A stretch of 64,000 bases of DNA from Pelobates cultripes. Taxonomy: Eukaryota; Chordata; Amphibia; Anura; Pelobatidae. Of the stretch, positions 34,313 through 46,209 are shown piece by piece. The translations under genes and the position numbers were made by a program. Positions within the stretch are counted from its first letter, which is position 1, and each line of letters starts with the position of its first letter. The notes under the pieces are model-generated. The model was not told where the DNA came from and made no database searches. It saw nothing but the letters and a program-made list of their open reading frames with translations. The DNA lies in contig OW240912.1 in assembly GCA_933207985.1 (NCBI GenBank), forward strand, positions 232,065,412 through 232,129,411. Reading direction: 5' to 3'.

Positions 34313-37300
34313 GGAAGGGCAACTGGTGGTTTTCCAGTTTTGGGCTATGAGATGTCGCGCCGCTAGAATTATTAAGGATGCTATCTTTTTGTCTGCTTTC
34401 TTCCATTGTGTAGGGAAGATCAGTAGGAGTGTTAGTGTCGGCGATATGGGTTCTTGAAGATGGAGTAGTCGTTGCAGAAGTGAGTGAACCTGTGACCAGA
34501 GTGGTGAAATCTCTTTACACTCCCACCATACGTGCATCATGGTGCCTGTGTGTGACAAGCATCTCCAGCATGTTGAGTTTGTGTTGGGGTATATTTGGTG
34601 AAGCCTTTGGGGCGTGAGGTACCATCTGTATAACACTTTTTTATGTGCTTCCACATGTGAGAAACAAGAGGTGAGGCCTGAGAGAGCAGTGAGCGCCGAA
34701 AGCCAGTGTGAGTCCGTGAGTGTAGGTATTCCCTCTTTTTCCCATTTTTGTACATAGGAGAATGAGCGGGGGGTATTATAGTCAAGTGTGGTCCTATAGC
34801 ATAGCGACAGGGCTTTGGGTTTTAGTGGGGATGTATGGCATCTGGAAAAGATCTCTGTCATGTCTGTTAATCTATATGGTTGGATCTGGGGATTCAAGGT
34901 TACGTGAGTGGAGATGACACTTTTTACCTGTAGGTATTGAAAGATACAAGAGTTAGGTATGTTATATTGTGTTTGCAGGGTTGGGAATGGCTTGATTCCT
35001 TTTTGTGTGCATATGTCTTGGATAAGTTTCACTCCATACTTGGTCCAGGTCTTTAAGGACAACCAAGGTGTCAGTCTGGTCAAAGCTTCAATCGGGGCCT
35101 GTAGGCAGAATTTCCCTTTTTCGGTTATAGTAGCCATTAGCCTGTCCCAGTATTTAAGCATCAATGCAGAGGTGGGGTATAGTGACAATTTCAGTGGTCG
35201 ATGGATCTTAGGGGACCACATGGCGTGGAGTAGGGAGTGCGGTTTGGATCTATCGGATTCCATATCAGCCCATTGGAACGTGTGTTTCGGAGCATGATAT
35301 CGAATAGCGGAGTCTAGAATGGCAGCTTCATAATACGTGGTTAACTTGGGCACCCCTAAACCACCTCTAGATTGGAGCTGCTGCAGTATGGATACATGTA
35401 AACGCGGTTTAGTTTTGTTCCAAATGAATCTAGCAATTATAGTTTGGATATTCTTGAGAGTCTGTGGGGGTACTTGTATCGGGAGCATTCGAAATACATA
35501 GAGGATTTTTGGTAACAGCACCATTTTCACGGTGTTTATCCGTCCTAACCATGATAAGGGTACATGTTTCCAGTGATTGCATAGTGATTTACAAGTCTGT
35601 GAAATCAGCCCATAGTTCATTGACAACGTTCTATGGGGGTGTAACGCCAGTTTTACTCCTAAATATGTAATAGAGTCCTGTCTCCAGTCAAATCGAAAGG
35701 ATTGTCGGAGCAGGTTGACTTGTGTGTTTGGTATGTGGAGGGGTAGTGCTTGTGTCTTGGTGTTATTAAGTTTATAGTACGATATTTTACCATACTCGTG
35801 GAGGAGGGAGAGGAGGCGAGGAATTGTATACGTCGGATTTCCCACTGTCAATAAAATGTCATCTGCGAACATTGATAGTTTAAAAGTCGAGGAGCCTATG
35901 TCTATACCTGATATCAAAGGGTCGTTTCTAATTTTATGCGCTAAAGGTTCTAGGGCGAGGATGAATAAAAGAGGGGAAAGGGGGCATCCTTGCCTGGTGC
36001 CATTAGAGAGCGCGAAAGGACGGGAGGTGAAGCCCGAGCTAGACACTCGTGCGGTTGGTGATTTATATAGTGCCAGAATACCTCGGGTCATTTCTTGTGG
36101 GAAACCATATTTGTTTAATACTGATACCATATAAGCCCAGTTAAGTCGATCAAAGGCTTTTTCAGCGTCTAAGGCCAACAATATGCTTTCAGTTCTTTGG
36201 TCCGCAATGTGAGATAGAATGTTTAGGATTTTTCTGGTATTGTCGGATCCTTGCCTGCCTTTAACAAAGCCTGTCTGATCGTTGTGTATGATGCGGGTTA
36301 ATATCGGGCTTATCCTGTTAGCTAACAATTTGGCATATATTTTAGTGTCGCAGTTTAGCAAAGATATAGGTCGGAAATTGGAGCACTGAGTCGGTGGTTT
36401 CCCAGGTTTTGGTAAGGTCGAAATGTGGGCTTGTAGCATTGCTGCAGGCATGGAGCCCGTTTGGAAACATCGGGTGAAGAATGATTTCATGTATGGTACA
36501 AGGGTGTCCCGAAATGTATAATAATATAGGTTTGTAAAGCCATCTGGGCCTGGGGATTTGTGCTTTGGTAGTTGGTCGAGGGTATCAATTATTTCTTGGT
36601 CTGAGAAGGGTTGAATTAGGGCATGACATTCAGCTGGGGTGAGGGATGCCAATTCAATATCCTGCAGAAATTGGTCTATATCCGTTTGCTTAGGGGGGGG
36701 ACTGTCTTGTGACTTTGCTAGGTTATATAGGCCGCTATAATATTGGCTAAACTCGTCTACTATTTCTTGAGGGTCTATGATTTTCTTGCCTTGGTTCGAA
36801 ATAAGGAAGGCGATTTTCGACGATTGGGATCTTGCTTTAAGTTGCGCGGCCAGAGTTTTCCCTGCCCTGTTTCCGGTATGGAAAAATTTATGTTTCAACT
36901 TCGTTAAGAGGTAGGTCGTTTTCTCCATCTCTATATCTTTCAAGGTAGACTGTAGTTCACGTATCCGTGTGGTGGTAGTGTGAGATGGGCTTGTCTTGTT
37001 TGTGTGTGTGAGTGTGGCTAGTTCTTTATGTGTATCTACATAGTGTTTGGTTCTCTTTTTGTTGTTGTAGCTAGCGTGTTTAATGAACTGCCCTCTAAGG
37101 ACGGCTTTGTGTGCTTGCCACAGAGTATCTATATTCATCCCTTCTGTATCGTTTAATACAAAATATGAATGGAGTTCTTTTTTGATTTGTGCTACCAGTT
37201 CCTCGTCTTTTAAGAGGTAGTCATTGAGGCGCCACGTGCGAGTCCCAGAAATGGGGTATTGTGTTGCTAGGGATAATGTAATCGGGGCGTGGTCCGACCA

Positions 37301-37990
37301 TGTAATAATACCTATGTCCGCTTTGACTAATGTCGGAATTAGAGTCGAGGGGATAAGGAAGCGGTCTATTCTGGAATATGTGTCATGAACTTGGGAGTAA
37401 TGCGTAAAGTCCCTGTCTAGAGGATGAAGGGTTCTCCATGCGTCATTATAGTTGTGTGTACGTAGCGTTTTGTCTAGGAGGGATATGGAGCGCGTTCTTT
37501 GGTTCATTGTTTGTCGTGAAATTTTGGCGGAGGAAGTGGTGTCTAAAGTTTGGTCTAGAATGAAATTTGTGTCTCCCCCTATAATAACCTGCCTGAATTG
37601 ATAAGCAGATGCCAAAACTAAGATGTGTTCAATAAAGGTGTGGCAGTCGGTGTGTGGTCCGTAGAGATTGATTAAGGTATATTGTGCGTTATTAATAATG
37701 CATTGAAGTAAGAGGTACCGGCCTTTTTTGTCGCCTATTTTTTTCACTAGTTGGAATGTCACGTCTTTACTAACTAGGATAGAGACGCCTCGTTTTTTTG
37801 TCTTGTATGTGCTGTGGTAGTTTGTGGGGAAGTGTCTGGAGAAGAATTTGGGTTGGTTGGATGTTTGAAAATGGGTTTCCTGATAAAATGCTATATGAGC
37901 TTTCTGTTTCTTTGCTTCTAAAAGGGCCATACGTCTTTTGTGTGGTGTGTTCAACCCTTTGGCGTTTATAGATAGAATGTTAAGTGTCAT
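34313..37990 (-). CDS. L1/Tx1 ORF2, copy B, open but truncated by gap
   Basis: About 1225 residues visible, with endonuclease (from MTLNILSINAKGLN), reverse transcriptase (LDAEKAFD, NGTRQGCPLS, FADD) and the cysteine/histidine C-terminal cluster. It lacks the frameshift of copy A (G8 at 36693-36700). Visible differences from copy A include H/D in NIHTLW, R/H in TKRYVD, P/L in HRPPKL and A/T in FPALQT. The C-terminal ~40 residues are in the gap; the apparent read-through into the retrovirus beyond the Ns is not real. This copy, or its parent, could have been active recently. Confidence 0.9.
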
Positions 37991-38364
37991 GGTGTGTTGA
38001 TGTGGGATCCTAGAGTGAGTTGCTGGACTATCGTGAATGGTGGGAGAGAGGAGATGGTAGGTGGCTGGTCCTGGGGTTTGGGTATCGTAGCATTATCCAA
38101 CCAATACGTAACTCGCTGGATCTCTAGAGGGCATGAGTGGGATGACCTGTGCCATGTGGAAGAATCCTTGAAATTTTTGTTGTGGTGGTACGCGATCCCC
38201 TTGCGGGGAGGTAAGGACGGGGGGTAAGGGAAGTAACTGGGAAAATCAAACCAACTATGTACATTAAAAAGGTCTCTGCTGTGAGACCTGATACTACCGG
38301 TGTTATTGGGCATTGAAGCCCTTATGGGGGTTGGAGGATCCCCATATGCGGTGTGAGAGAACAT
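37987..38364 (-). CDS. Small frame overlapping the ORF2 start, copy B
   Basis: Equivalent of 20850-21227: 125 codons, TGA overlapping the ORF2 ATG as ATGA. A few residues differ from copy A (for example H/Y and S/P changes). No recognised domain. Confidence 0.35.
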   Translation of the reverse strand: MFSHTAYGDPPTPIRASMPNNTGSIRSHSRDLFNVHSWFDFPSYFPYPPSLPPRKGIAYHHNKNFKDSSTWHRSSHSCPLEIQRVTYWLDNATIPKPQDQPPTISSLPPFTIVQQLTLGSHINTP

Positions 38365-39251
38365 TCCCTATAGAGAAATCAAGATATCTCCCTAGTTTGC
38401 GTGTGTCTTAACGGCAGTGTGGCAGTGTGGCAAAACTAGCAGTCTATAGCGGGCTATAGCCCAAACCTTCGGTTTACCTTTGCCTCTAGGTCCTGAAACA
38501 GCATTTCAGTCAGTGTCAGAGTGTAACCAGGGGCGGCTACATATCATACATGTGCAAAATTATACTTTGTATCTGGTATGTTATATACAGTAGCAAGTGC
38601 TTATGGTGAGAAACAGGTCACCAACCAAACGAGATGTTATGGGACATCAAGTGGCAGTAGAAAGAGATAAAAGTATATACAAAAAAAAAAAAAAATATTG
38701 AAAATATATACAAGAAAAAAATATAGAAATGCACGGTAAAACTTGGTGTGGGCGTAACAGTATTAGCATCGTCATGTTGTCCTGTGACAAGAGCCTGTCT
38801 AGTGTGAAAGGCTCGGGATGAGACTACGTGTAGTATTAGGGCTATGAGGTGCATGAGCTCCGCTAGGCCTCTTACATATCTAGCGACATTATGGTTTTGC
38901 CCTGGGTATGTGATAGTCTCAGGGTTCTAGAGGGTCGTTAGGCAAAAGGGTGCGGTGTCCCCCTCACGTGGGATATCTATGTTTGGGGATATCGCTCGAT
39001 TCATTCCCTTTTTAGGTGCCATGCTTGGGTGTACGGCTAGGGAGGGGCTCTTGTAAAAGAGTGTCGCAGGGGACCTAGGTCCTTGGGCCTAAAACCTGTG
39101 ACCCTCCCACTACTAATGCCACAAAGCTCGAGGAGAACTAAACATATATAACACAGTAATTAGGTATTACCAGTCCATAGCAACTTTTACAGCATATATC
39201 GTGAGAGTTAGTCCATTGGGCACGGGTTTGCATAGGCTGATATAGCGTGGT
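38365..39251 (-). other. LINE inter-ORF spacer, copy B
   Basis: Counterpart of 21228-22114, nearly identical, including the A-run near 38682-38695. Confidence 0.7.
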
Positions 39252-40235
39252 TCACTTATCTGTGCGTCGAGTTTCCCAATCTTGGGTGATCTTTAATGGT
39301 GACCTGGGTACAGATTTTGCAGCCGTGTCGTCTGTGGGGTCTGTGTTGACAGGAATATTCCAGTCGGCCAGTGCTTTCTTCCCTTCTGCCAGGGTCACGA
39401 TGTGTCTTTCATTACCGTTCCGTTTGACGATGAGGCGTGTTGGGAAGCCCCACTTGTAGGGGATCTCTGCCGCTCTTAAAGCGCTTGTGATCGGTGCGAG
39501 GATTCTTCTGGCTTGTAACGTGTGGGCTGAGAGATCTGTAAACAATAGAATCTTGTTATATTCTTCAGGTAGGCTAGGCCGTTTTCTAGCGGCCGACATT
39601 ATGGCCTCTTTAGTGGTGTAGTAATGCACCCGTGTGATGGTGTCTCTGGGAGCTGTCGGTGGTAGGTGCTGAGGCCTAGGTAGCCTATGGATCCTGTCCA
39701 ATAGTAACGCGGACTCTGTGAGATCTGGGGCCAGTAAGTGGAAAATCCGGCGCGCGTAGGCTCCTAGTTCGTGTGGGCCCACACTTTCTGGAATGCCTCT
39801 AATGCGGACATTGTTCCTTCTGTCTCTGTCTTCATGGTCGGCAAGTTTTGTAAGTATCATGTTGATTTTAGTCTCCATGGAGTCGAAGGCCGTCACCACA
39901 TTATTATGTGCTGTGATGATTTCTTCAGTTTTATTTTCTAAGTAGTCTGTGCGGTCACCCAGTGCTTTAACGTCCGCTCTGATTTCTTTTGATAGCTGGG
40001 CGAAGTCCGCTCGTAGGGACGTTTGAAGTCCATTGAGCATCTTTTGAATCGCTGATTCCGTGGCCGGGAGGTCTCTGTGGGAGACCGACGTAATATCGCT
40101 CCGTCCGGAGCTCGAGGCTGGTGATGTAGGCCTCTCGGCGCCATCTTGTGAGCGACGGGGAGAGGAGGCCATGGCCGAGATTTGTAGGTTGGGGGCCTCT
40201 TTCGCCTTTGCTCTTTTCGGGAGGCGCTGTGCCAT
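39252..40235 (-). CDS. L1/Tx1 ORF1 RNA-binding protein, copy B
   Basis: 327 residues, open, with the same coiled coil and RRM-like/C-terminal domains as copy A (RRNNVRIRGIPE and FPTRLIVKR). The only difference seen is arginine for lysine in the coiled coil. Its start lies ~145 bases inside the element, leaving a short leader that should hold the internal promoter. Confidence 0.9.
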   Translation of the reverse strand: MAQRLPKRAKAKEAPNLQISAMASSPRRSQDGAERPTSPASSSGRSDITSVSHRDLPATESAIQKMLNGLQTSLRADFAQLSKEIRADVKALGDRTDYLENKTEEIITAHNNVVTAFDSMETKINMILTKLADHEDRDRRNNVRIRGIPESVGPHELGAYARRIFHLLAPDLTESALLLDRIHRLPRPQHLPPTAPRDTITRVHYYTTKEAIMSAARKRPSLPEEYNKILLFTDLSAHTLQARRILAPITSALRAAEIPYKWGFPTRLIVKRNGNERHIVTLAEGKKALADWNIPVNTDPTDDTAAKSVPRSPLKITQDWETRRTDK

Positions 40236-40380
40236 GGTGGCTGGAATGCTGGTAGCTTCTTAGCTTGTGGAGAAGGGGGTGATCTCTCTTTGGATGCTTG
40301 TCAAATCGCTGCTTTGCGGGGATCGCTCACGGAGCTGAACGTTCACACGTCTGTTCTCATGAACGGTCAGGCCACGCCCC

Positions 40381-40397
40381 GCATTTTTCCCTTTTTT
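40381..40397. repeat. L1 target-site duplication, right copy (partner at 16654)
   Basis: gcatttttccctttttt, identical over 17 bases to 16654-16670, directly after the LINE 5' end (gccacgcccc). Confidence 0.8.
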
Positions 40398-41150
40398 AAA
40401 CATTTTGTTTTACTTTAAAAAAAAAAATTATTTTGAAAACTTTTTTTAGCTTTTAACAACTTTTTTACTATTTTAAAACTTTGTATAAACTTTTTAAAAC
40501 TTTTTTATTGTTAACCCCTAACTAGCCTAACAGTAAATCCCCCAAGTTCCCAACTAACTTTTACCAACCCTAGCTAAATAAATAAATAAATACATATTTT
40601 ACAAATATTTAAGTAACTAACTAAATAAATTTAACCCCTGAGGGTTAAAAAATATAAAAGTTAACCCTCAGGGATTAAAAGAAAAAATCAGATCACAGTG
40701 AAATACCGCCAATACTGTGATCTGTATTTTGATTATTGCAGATAGTGATCAAAGAGCAGGGAAGGGGATACATTTTATTTTAAAGAGGTGAGGGGGGGGT
40801 GGGCTTTTACAAATAACTTTTTTTCTTCACAGCAAGAGACAGATCAGCACCAATCTGTCTCTCTGCTTTCCACAGCTCACATGGAGGTGCAGGGAGGCAC
40901 ATTGAGTTTCACTGCAGCACGTGTGGTCACTCTGACTCCCGGTCAGAGCGATCACATAGGCTGTGAAAGTGAAACTGCTTGCTGTTGTGTGCCTCAGATA
41001 CAGAGGCACACTACAGGAACATTAACCCCATGATTGCCGCGATTGTGGCAATCTAGGGTTAATTTTAGTATTTGATGAAAATTTTCCGTCCTGCAGCCTT
41101 AACGGGAGGACTGCAATGATGGAACATTTCCATCTAGCATCCTTAAGGGG
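40398..41150. mobile_element. piggyBac-like non-autonomous element, right half
   Basis: Ends gcatccttaagggg, then TTAA at 41151-41154, inversely matching the left end at 15726-15748. Contains an internal gatcacagt...actgtgatc palindrome (about 40692-40723) and a G-run near 40790. With 15730-16670 removed from the inserted DNA, it would make one ~1.7-kb element. Confidence 0.6.
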
Positions 41151-41154
41151 TTAA

Positions 41155-42093
41155 GCTCAGCCTATAATTATGTTTTCTCCACCGAACTGCTATATATAAG
41201 GGAAAGTAGTCTTTACTTTTCCTCATATAGTTTCTGAAAACTAGAGATTCAGATACACGGAGCTATATAGAAGCAGCTTAGATAAAGTTTATTTTTGGTG
41301 ACAATGCTACTTTAAATTTCATAGCTGAAATTATGTACATTGTCAGAATTATTCACTAAAGTGAGAATTGTTGAGAATTCCAAATTGATTTAAATTTCAA
41401 ACTTAAGTCCCAAATAGCCAATCTGAAAACAGAATTAATTGAAAAATCTTTATAATTTAACTAGTTTGGCCTACATTTTGAAATGCTCTTTGAATTCCCA
41501 GCATTTCTCACATTAGTGTATAACTATGTTTGATTATCCTTAAAAAAACATGCTGCACATATATGTCTATAATATGTCTGTCTCTATGTCTGTCTGTCTA
41601 TTGTAACTTAAACATATACAATGCCATATAATGTATAGTCAGTCTAGTCAACAATATATGAAAAAAATGAGCTGATTCATTTTTCACACCATGCAGCGCC
41701 TTTTGTAGCAGAATCCCAATACACAGAGATAACTGTCATTTCAGTTATTCATTTATCTTGCAAGGTCTTTTATTATTCGCTTTCACAAGTGAATCCTGGG
41801 AGAAAAAAAAAAAGAAATCTGCAGTCCTGGTTTCTTACATCATGTAACAATGTGGAAGTGATATGAGATACTGTAATCTCCTTTGTTGGTTGCAGGCATT
41901 CTGTCAAGAGTTTGCCACAAGAAGGTAAACATGTATTTCTGAGCAGTGGTAATCAAGGTATTGATCTCTATATAACTCCAGATTCTTTAAAATCTATCTT
42001 TCAGCCCACCATGTTATTGTAGGAATGTTATTATATTCTACAGAAAAAAAAAAATCACTTTTTAAATCTGATCAGAATCAAAGTTTAAAACTA
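41155..42093. other. Non-coding stretch, nothing recognised
   Basis: AT-rich with short tctgtctg repeats near 41575-41600; no coding. Confidence 0.5.
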
Positions 42094-42650
42094 TTAAAGG
42101 GACACTATAGTCACCAGAACAACTACAGCTTAATGTAGTTGTTCTGAGGAGTATAATAGCTCCCTTCAGGCATTTTCATTTAACACTGCCTTTTCAGAGA
42201 AAAGACAGTGTTTACATTGCCCCGAGGGACACCTCCATCCACTGGAAAGGCTTCCTGTCTCGGGGCTGCACAGTAAGCTGCCCTGCCGTTCAGCGTCCCC
42301 AGGCTCTGCATATATACGCTGAATTTTCCTCATTGAGATGCATTGATTCAATGCATCTCTATGAGGAGGCCCTGATTGGCCAAATGGCATTTGGCCCTGC
42401 CCCGTGCCTATTTTAGCCAATCCAATGCTTTTCCTATGGGAAAGCATTGGATTGGCAAAAAATCTGCCATTTTGATGATGTCACAAAGGGGGGCGGAACC
42501 ATCACCGTCAGACCCGCGCAGCACAGGAAATAAGGTGAGTTTTAAACTTTTATAAGGTGAATAAGGGGGGGCAAGCCACCTATATGATGGGTTTAGCACT
42601 ATAGTGTCAGGAATACATGGTTGTGTTCCTGACCCTATAGTAATCCTTAA
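42094..42650. mobile_element. T2/Kolobok-type MITE, complete
   Basis: Begins ttaaagggacactatag and ends with ccctatagtaatccttaa. Left foldback cagaacaactaca...tgtagttgttctg; right foldback around gtgtcaggaatacatgg...ttcctgaccctatag. Related, in inverse orientation, to 58990-59318. Confidence 0.7.
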
Positions 42651-43021
42651 ATTATAGACTTTTAGATATATGTATTCAACGTCGTTAATATAAAGAGCGC
42701 AAAAGGAAATACCGCAGTTCATTGCTAATTTGACTACCATATTAATTAAGATAATAAGTCACAAGTGCACAGTCACTGTTACATCACATATTGATATTGC
42801 TGTAGAGATATATGATCCCTGGGATATGACTGGAAAATTTAAGTGTGTTTTTTTTCCAGTTTGGCTATTGTGGTTGAAAATGTGCAAAAGTAAAAGCAGA
42901 AACACATAACCACACATGCATATGCATTTAGTATAAATACAGTATAGGATAATACGTTATAGTTTAAAAGAGAAAAAAAATAAAAAAAAATAAAGTAGGA
43001 ATCCAAATGTAATCTCACAGT

Positions 43022-43265
43022 TTAAATGGACAATATAGTTACCAGTAAAACTACAGCTAAATGTAGTTATTCTGGTGAGTATAATCATTATATGCAGGCA
43101 TTTTCAGAGAAAAGGCTGTGTTTACTTTGCCCCTAAGGATACCTCCAAGTGGTCACTCCTCAGATGGCCACTGAAGGTACTTCCTGGGGCAGTGCTGCAC
43201 AGTAGGCAGCACTGCGATTCAGCGTCTCCACGCTCGGCAAGCATAATGCTAGCATTTCCTGCTGC
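43022..43265. mobile_element. T2/Kolobok-type MITE, left part
   Basis: ttaaatggacaatatag, then ctacagctaaatgtag and the gcattttcagagaaaaggc segment shared with 42170-42210. It runs into a CR1-like LINE fragment. Confidence 0.55.
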
Positions 43266-43309
43266 TCTATTACATTGTCTGCCTACCTTTAAGTCAACCC
43301 AAAATAATT

Positions 43310-44410
43310 ACCCCTTTCATCAGATGTCGAGGTTAGGACTATATCAAATATTCTGTACTCTGCCCTTGGGTTTTTACATCCAAGATTCATTATCTTGCAC
43401 TTATCCACATTAAATGTCAGTTGCCACAACTCTGCCCATTTTTCTAGTTTACCTAAATCATTTTCATTTGGCTTAACCCTCCTGGAACATCAACCTGTTA
43501 GATATCTTAGTATCATCAGCAAAAAGACATACCTTACCATCAAGACCTTCTGCAATATCACTAATAAAAATATTAAAGAGAATGGGTCCAAGTACAGATT
43601 CTTGAGGTACCCCACTGATGACAAGCCCATGCTTCAAATATACTTCATTGACTATAACCCTCTGTTGCCTGTCACTCAGCCACTGCCTTACCCATTCAAC
43701 AATATTTGAATCCAAACTTAAGATTGCAGTTTATTGATAAGCCTTCTAAGTGCAACAGTGTCAAAAGCCTTACTGAAATCTAGGTAAGCAATGTCTACTG
43801 CACCACCCTGATCTATTATTTTAGTTACCCATTCAAAAGAATCAATAAGATTAGTTTGGCATGATCTCCCTGAAGTAAACCCATGTTGTCTCTGATCTTG
43901 AAATCCATGTGATTTTAGATGTTCACCAATCCTATCCTTTAACATGGTTTCCATTACTTTCCCCACTACTGAAGTAAGGCTTACTGGCCTGTAGTTGCCC
44001 GACTCCACCCTATTACCTTTATTGTGAATGGGCACAACATTCGCTAACTTCCAATCTTCTGGGACTACTCCAGTTAACAATGATTGCTAAAATAAATCTG
44101 TTATGCTCTTTTAATAACTTTTAGTGTAGTCTATCAGGTCTCATTGACTTATTTGTTTTTACTTTTGACAGTTGAAATATAACCTCTTCCTCTGTAAACT
44201 ATCATGTAACAAATTACTCATGTGTCCTTTTATCTAACTGAGGGCCCTTTCCTTCATTTTTATCTGTAAATACTGAACAAAAATATTAATCGAGGCAGTC
44301 AGCTAGACCTTTATTCTCTTATACATACCTTCCTTCTTTTGTTTTTAATCTAACTAATCATTGTTTTACTTTCATTTTCTCATTTATGTATCTAAAATGC
44401 TTTGTCCCTT
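43310..44410 (-). mobile_element. CR1-like LINE fragment
   Basis: Minus-strand fragment containing a reverse transcriptase remnant (43473-44080) and further diverged coding-like sequence on both sides. Ends are approximate. The high-coordinate side meets the 3' end of an L2-like LINE. Confidence 0.65.
43473..44080 (-). pseudogene. CR1-like reverse transcriptase fragment
   Basis: Two open pieces in different frames. 44080-43718 holds DWKLANVVPIHNKGN, NYRPVSLTSV and AYLDFSKAFDTV. 43715-43473 holds GVPQESVLGPILFNIFISD and FADDTKISN, the catalytic FADD block. One frameshift at about 43716 separates them, and a diverged thumb region continues to about 43310. Endonuclease and ORF1 are not attached. 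Confidence 0.85.
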
Positions 44411-44687
44411 TTAACTTTTATTATTTTTATTAGTCCTGCCATTTATATAGTGCCAACAGATTCCGTAGCACTTTACATTATTGTTAGAGGGGGAATCTAT
44501 AAATAGGACAATTACAAGAAAACTTCCAGGAACGATAGGTTGAAGAGGGCCCTGCTCAAACGAGCTTACAGTCTATATGGGGTATAAAACACATTAGGAC
44601 AGGAAATAGCAATCAACTAAGATGGGAGTGAAGCAGAGCTGGAGGAGAGAGTAGAGTGCTACCATTCAGGAGAGAGTAGGAGACAGG

Positions 44688-44787
44688 NNNNNNNNNNNNN
44701 NNNNNNNNNNNNNNNNNNNNNNNNNNNNNNNNNNNNNNNNNNNNNNNNNNNNNNNNNNNNNNNNNNNNNNNNNNNNNNNNNNNNNNN
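44688..44787. other. Assembly gap (100 N)
   Basis: Placeholder of 100 N within the L2-like element. Both sides belong to the same LINE, so the order is plausible. Confidence 0.98.
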
Positions 44788-45412
44788 TATGCAAGGTAGA
44801 GGTTAGTCTGGGAGGCCATAAGCATTCCTAAAGAGATAGGTTTTAAGGCACTTCTTAAATGATTGAAGACTAGGGGAGAGTCTGATGGTGGTAGACAGGT
44901 TATTCCATAGGAAATGAGCCGCCCGCAAGAAGTCCTGCAAGCGCAAGTTAGCCGTACGGGTGCAAGCAGCGGACAGGAGAAGGTCACGGGCAGAACGGAG
45001 AGACAGAAAAGGGACATACCTACGGATCTGTGATGAGATATAAGAGGGGCTAGAATTGGTATGGGTTAGCACTTTGAATTGACTCCTATAGAAAACAGGA
45101 AGCCAATCTAAGGACTAACAGAGGGGTGAGGTGTGAGAGGACTAACTAGAGGGGAAAATCAGTCTGGCGGCAGCATTCATTACAGACTGTAGAGGGGCAA
45201 TATGGCTTTTGGGAAGACCAATCAGGAGTGGGTTACAAGAATCCATGCAGGAAAATTACTAGAGCATGGACAACCTCCTTTGTAGCATCTTGTGTAAGAA
45301 AGGGCCGGATGTGGGCTATGTTCTTAAGATGGAATCTACAGGATTTGGCAACATACTTGATGTGAGGCTCAAAGGTGGGGCCAGAGTCAAGTATGATGAC
45401 AAGACAGCACGC

Positions 45413-46209
45413 TTACAAGATTGGACTTAAGTGGATACCACTAACTTGAAGGGAGAACGAAAGAGGAGGATCAGTATTAGGAGGAAGAAAGACAAGGAGC
45501 TCAGTTTTGGAGAGATTGAGTTGCAGAAAGCGGGAGGACATCCAATCAGAAATGGAAGATAGGCAAATCACTGACATGTTGCAGGACGGCAGGGGAGAGG
45601 TACGGGAGGAGAGACATATCTGGGTGTCATCAGCAAACAGGTGGTAGTGGAATCCAAAAGAGGTAATAAGTTTTCCATGAGAGGCAGTATAAAGAGAAAA
45701 TAGAAGGGGGCCAAGGACAGAGCCTTGGGGGGACTCCAACCGAGACAGGATGAGGGGAGGAAGTGTCATTAGAAAAGGAGATGCTGAATGAGCATTGGGA
45801 GGGATAAGAGGAAAACCATGAGAGGACAGAGTCACAGAGACTGAGTGATTGAAGAGCTTGAAGAAGGAGAGCATGATCAATGGTGTTAAAGGCAGCAGAG
45901 AGGTCAAGAAGAATTAGTATGCAGTAGTGGCCTTTGAATTTAGCTGCAATTAGGTAGTTAGTAACTTTCATAAGAGCAGTCTCAGTAGAGTGGAGAAGGC
46001 AGATTAAAAAGGGTCAAGGAGAGAGTTGGAATTGAGAAAGTTAGACACACGGGCAGAGATCTAATAAGGTGAGATGGGACAGGATCGAGCGGGCAAGTGG
46101 TGGGGTGAGAGGAAAGGAGAAGCGCAGCCACCTCTTGTTCAGTAGCCGAGGAGAAAGTCTGAAGGGTAGGAAAGGCATGATCTACTTGCAGTTGATAAAT
46201 AATTATCAA
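45413..46209 (-). pseudogene. L2-like reverse transcriptase fragment
   Basis: Pieces in overlapping frames: HPTTCPLDPVPSHL (about 46100), [20 protein letters not shown] (about 45900), [18 protein letters not shown] (about 45720) and [11 protein letters not shown] (about 45630). Frameshifts lie between them. No endonuclease is left. The reading order and motifs fit the L2/CR1 clade. Confidence 0.82.

Larger units (their letters stand above)
34313..40380 (-). mobile_element. L1/Tx1-type LINE, copy B, 3' end lost in gap
   Basis: Same organisation as copy A and nearly identical. From the 5' end at 40380: leader, ORF1, spacer, small frame, ORF2, which is open up to the gap. The last part of ORF2 and the 3' tail are missing. 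The 5' flank begins with the 17-mer that matches the 3' flank of copy A. Confidence 0.92.

Noticed and set aside
34154..37990. A 1278-codon minus-strand frame running from LINE ORF2 through the Ns into retroviral sequence
   Set aside because: The frame crosses a 100-N placeholder of unknown true length. The residues beyond the gap are out-of-frame retroviral RNase H DNA, so the fusion is not real.
16671..40380. Plain tandem segmental duplication as the explanation of the two LINE copies
   Set aside because: Sequences outside the LINE differ on both sides of each copy; only the LINE itself is duplicated. The split target duplication points to recombination or misassembly instead.
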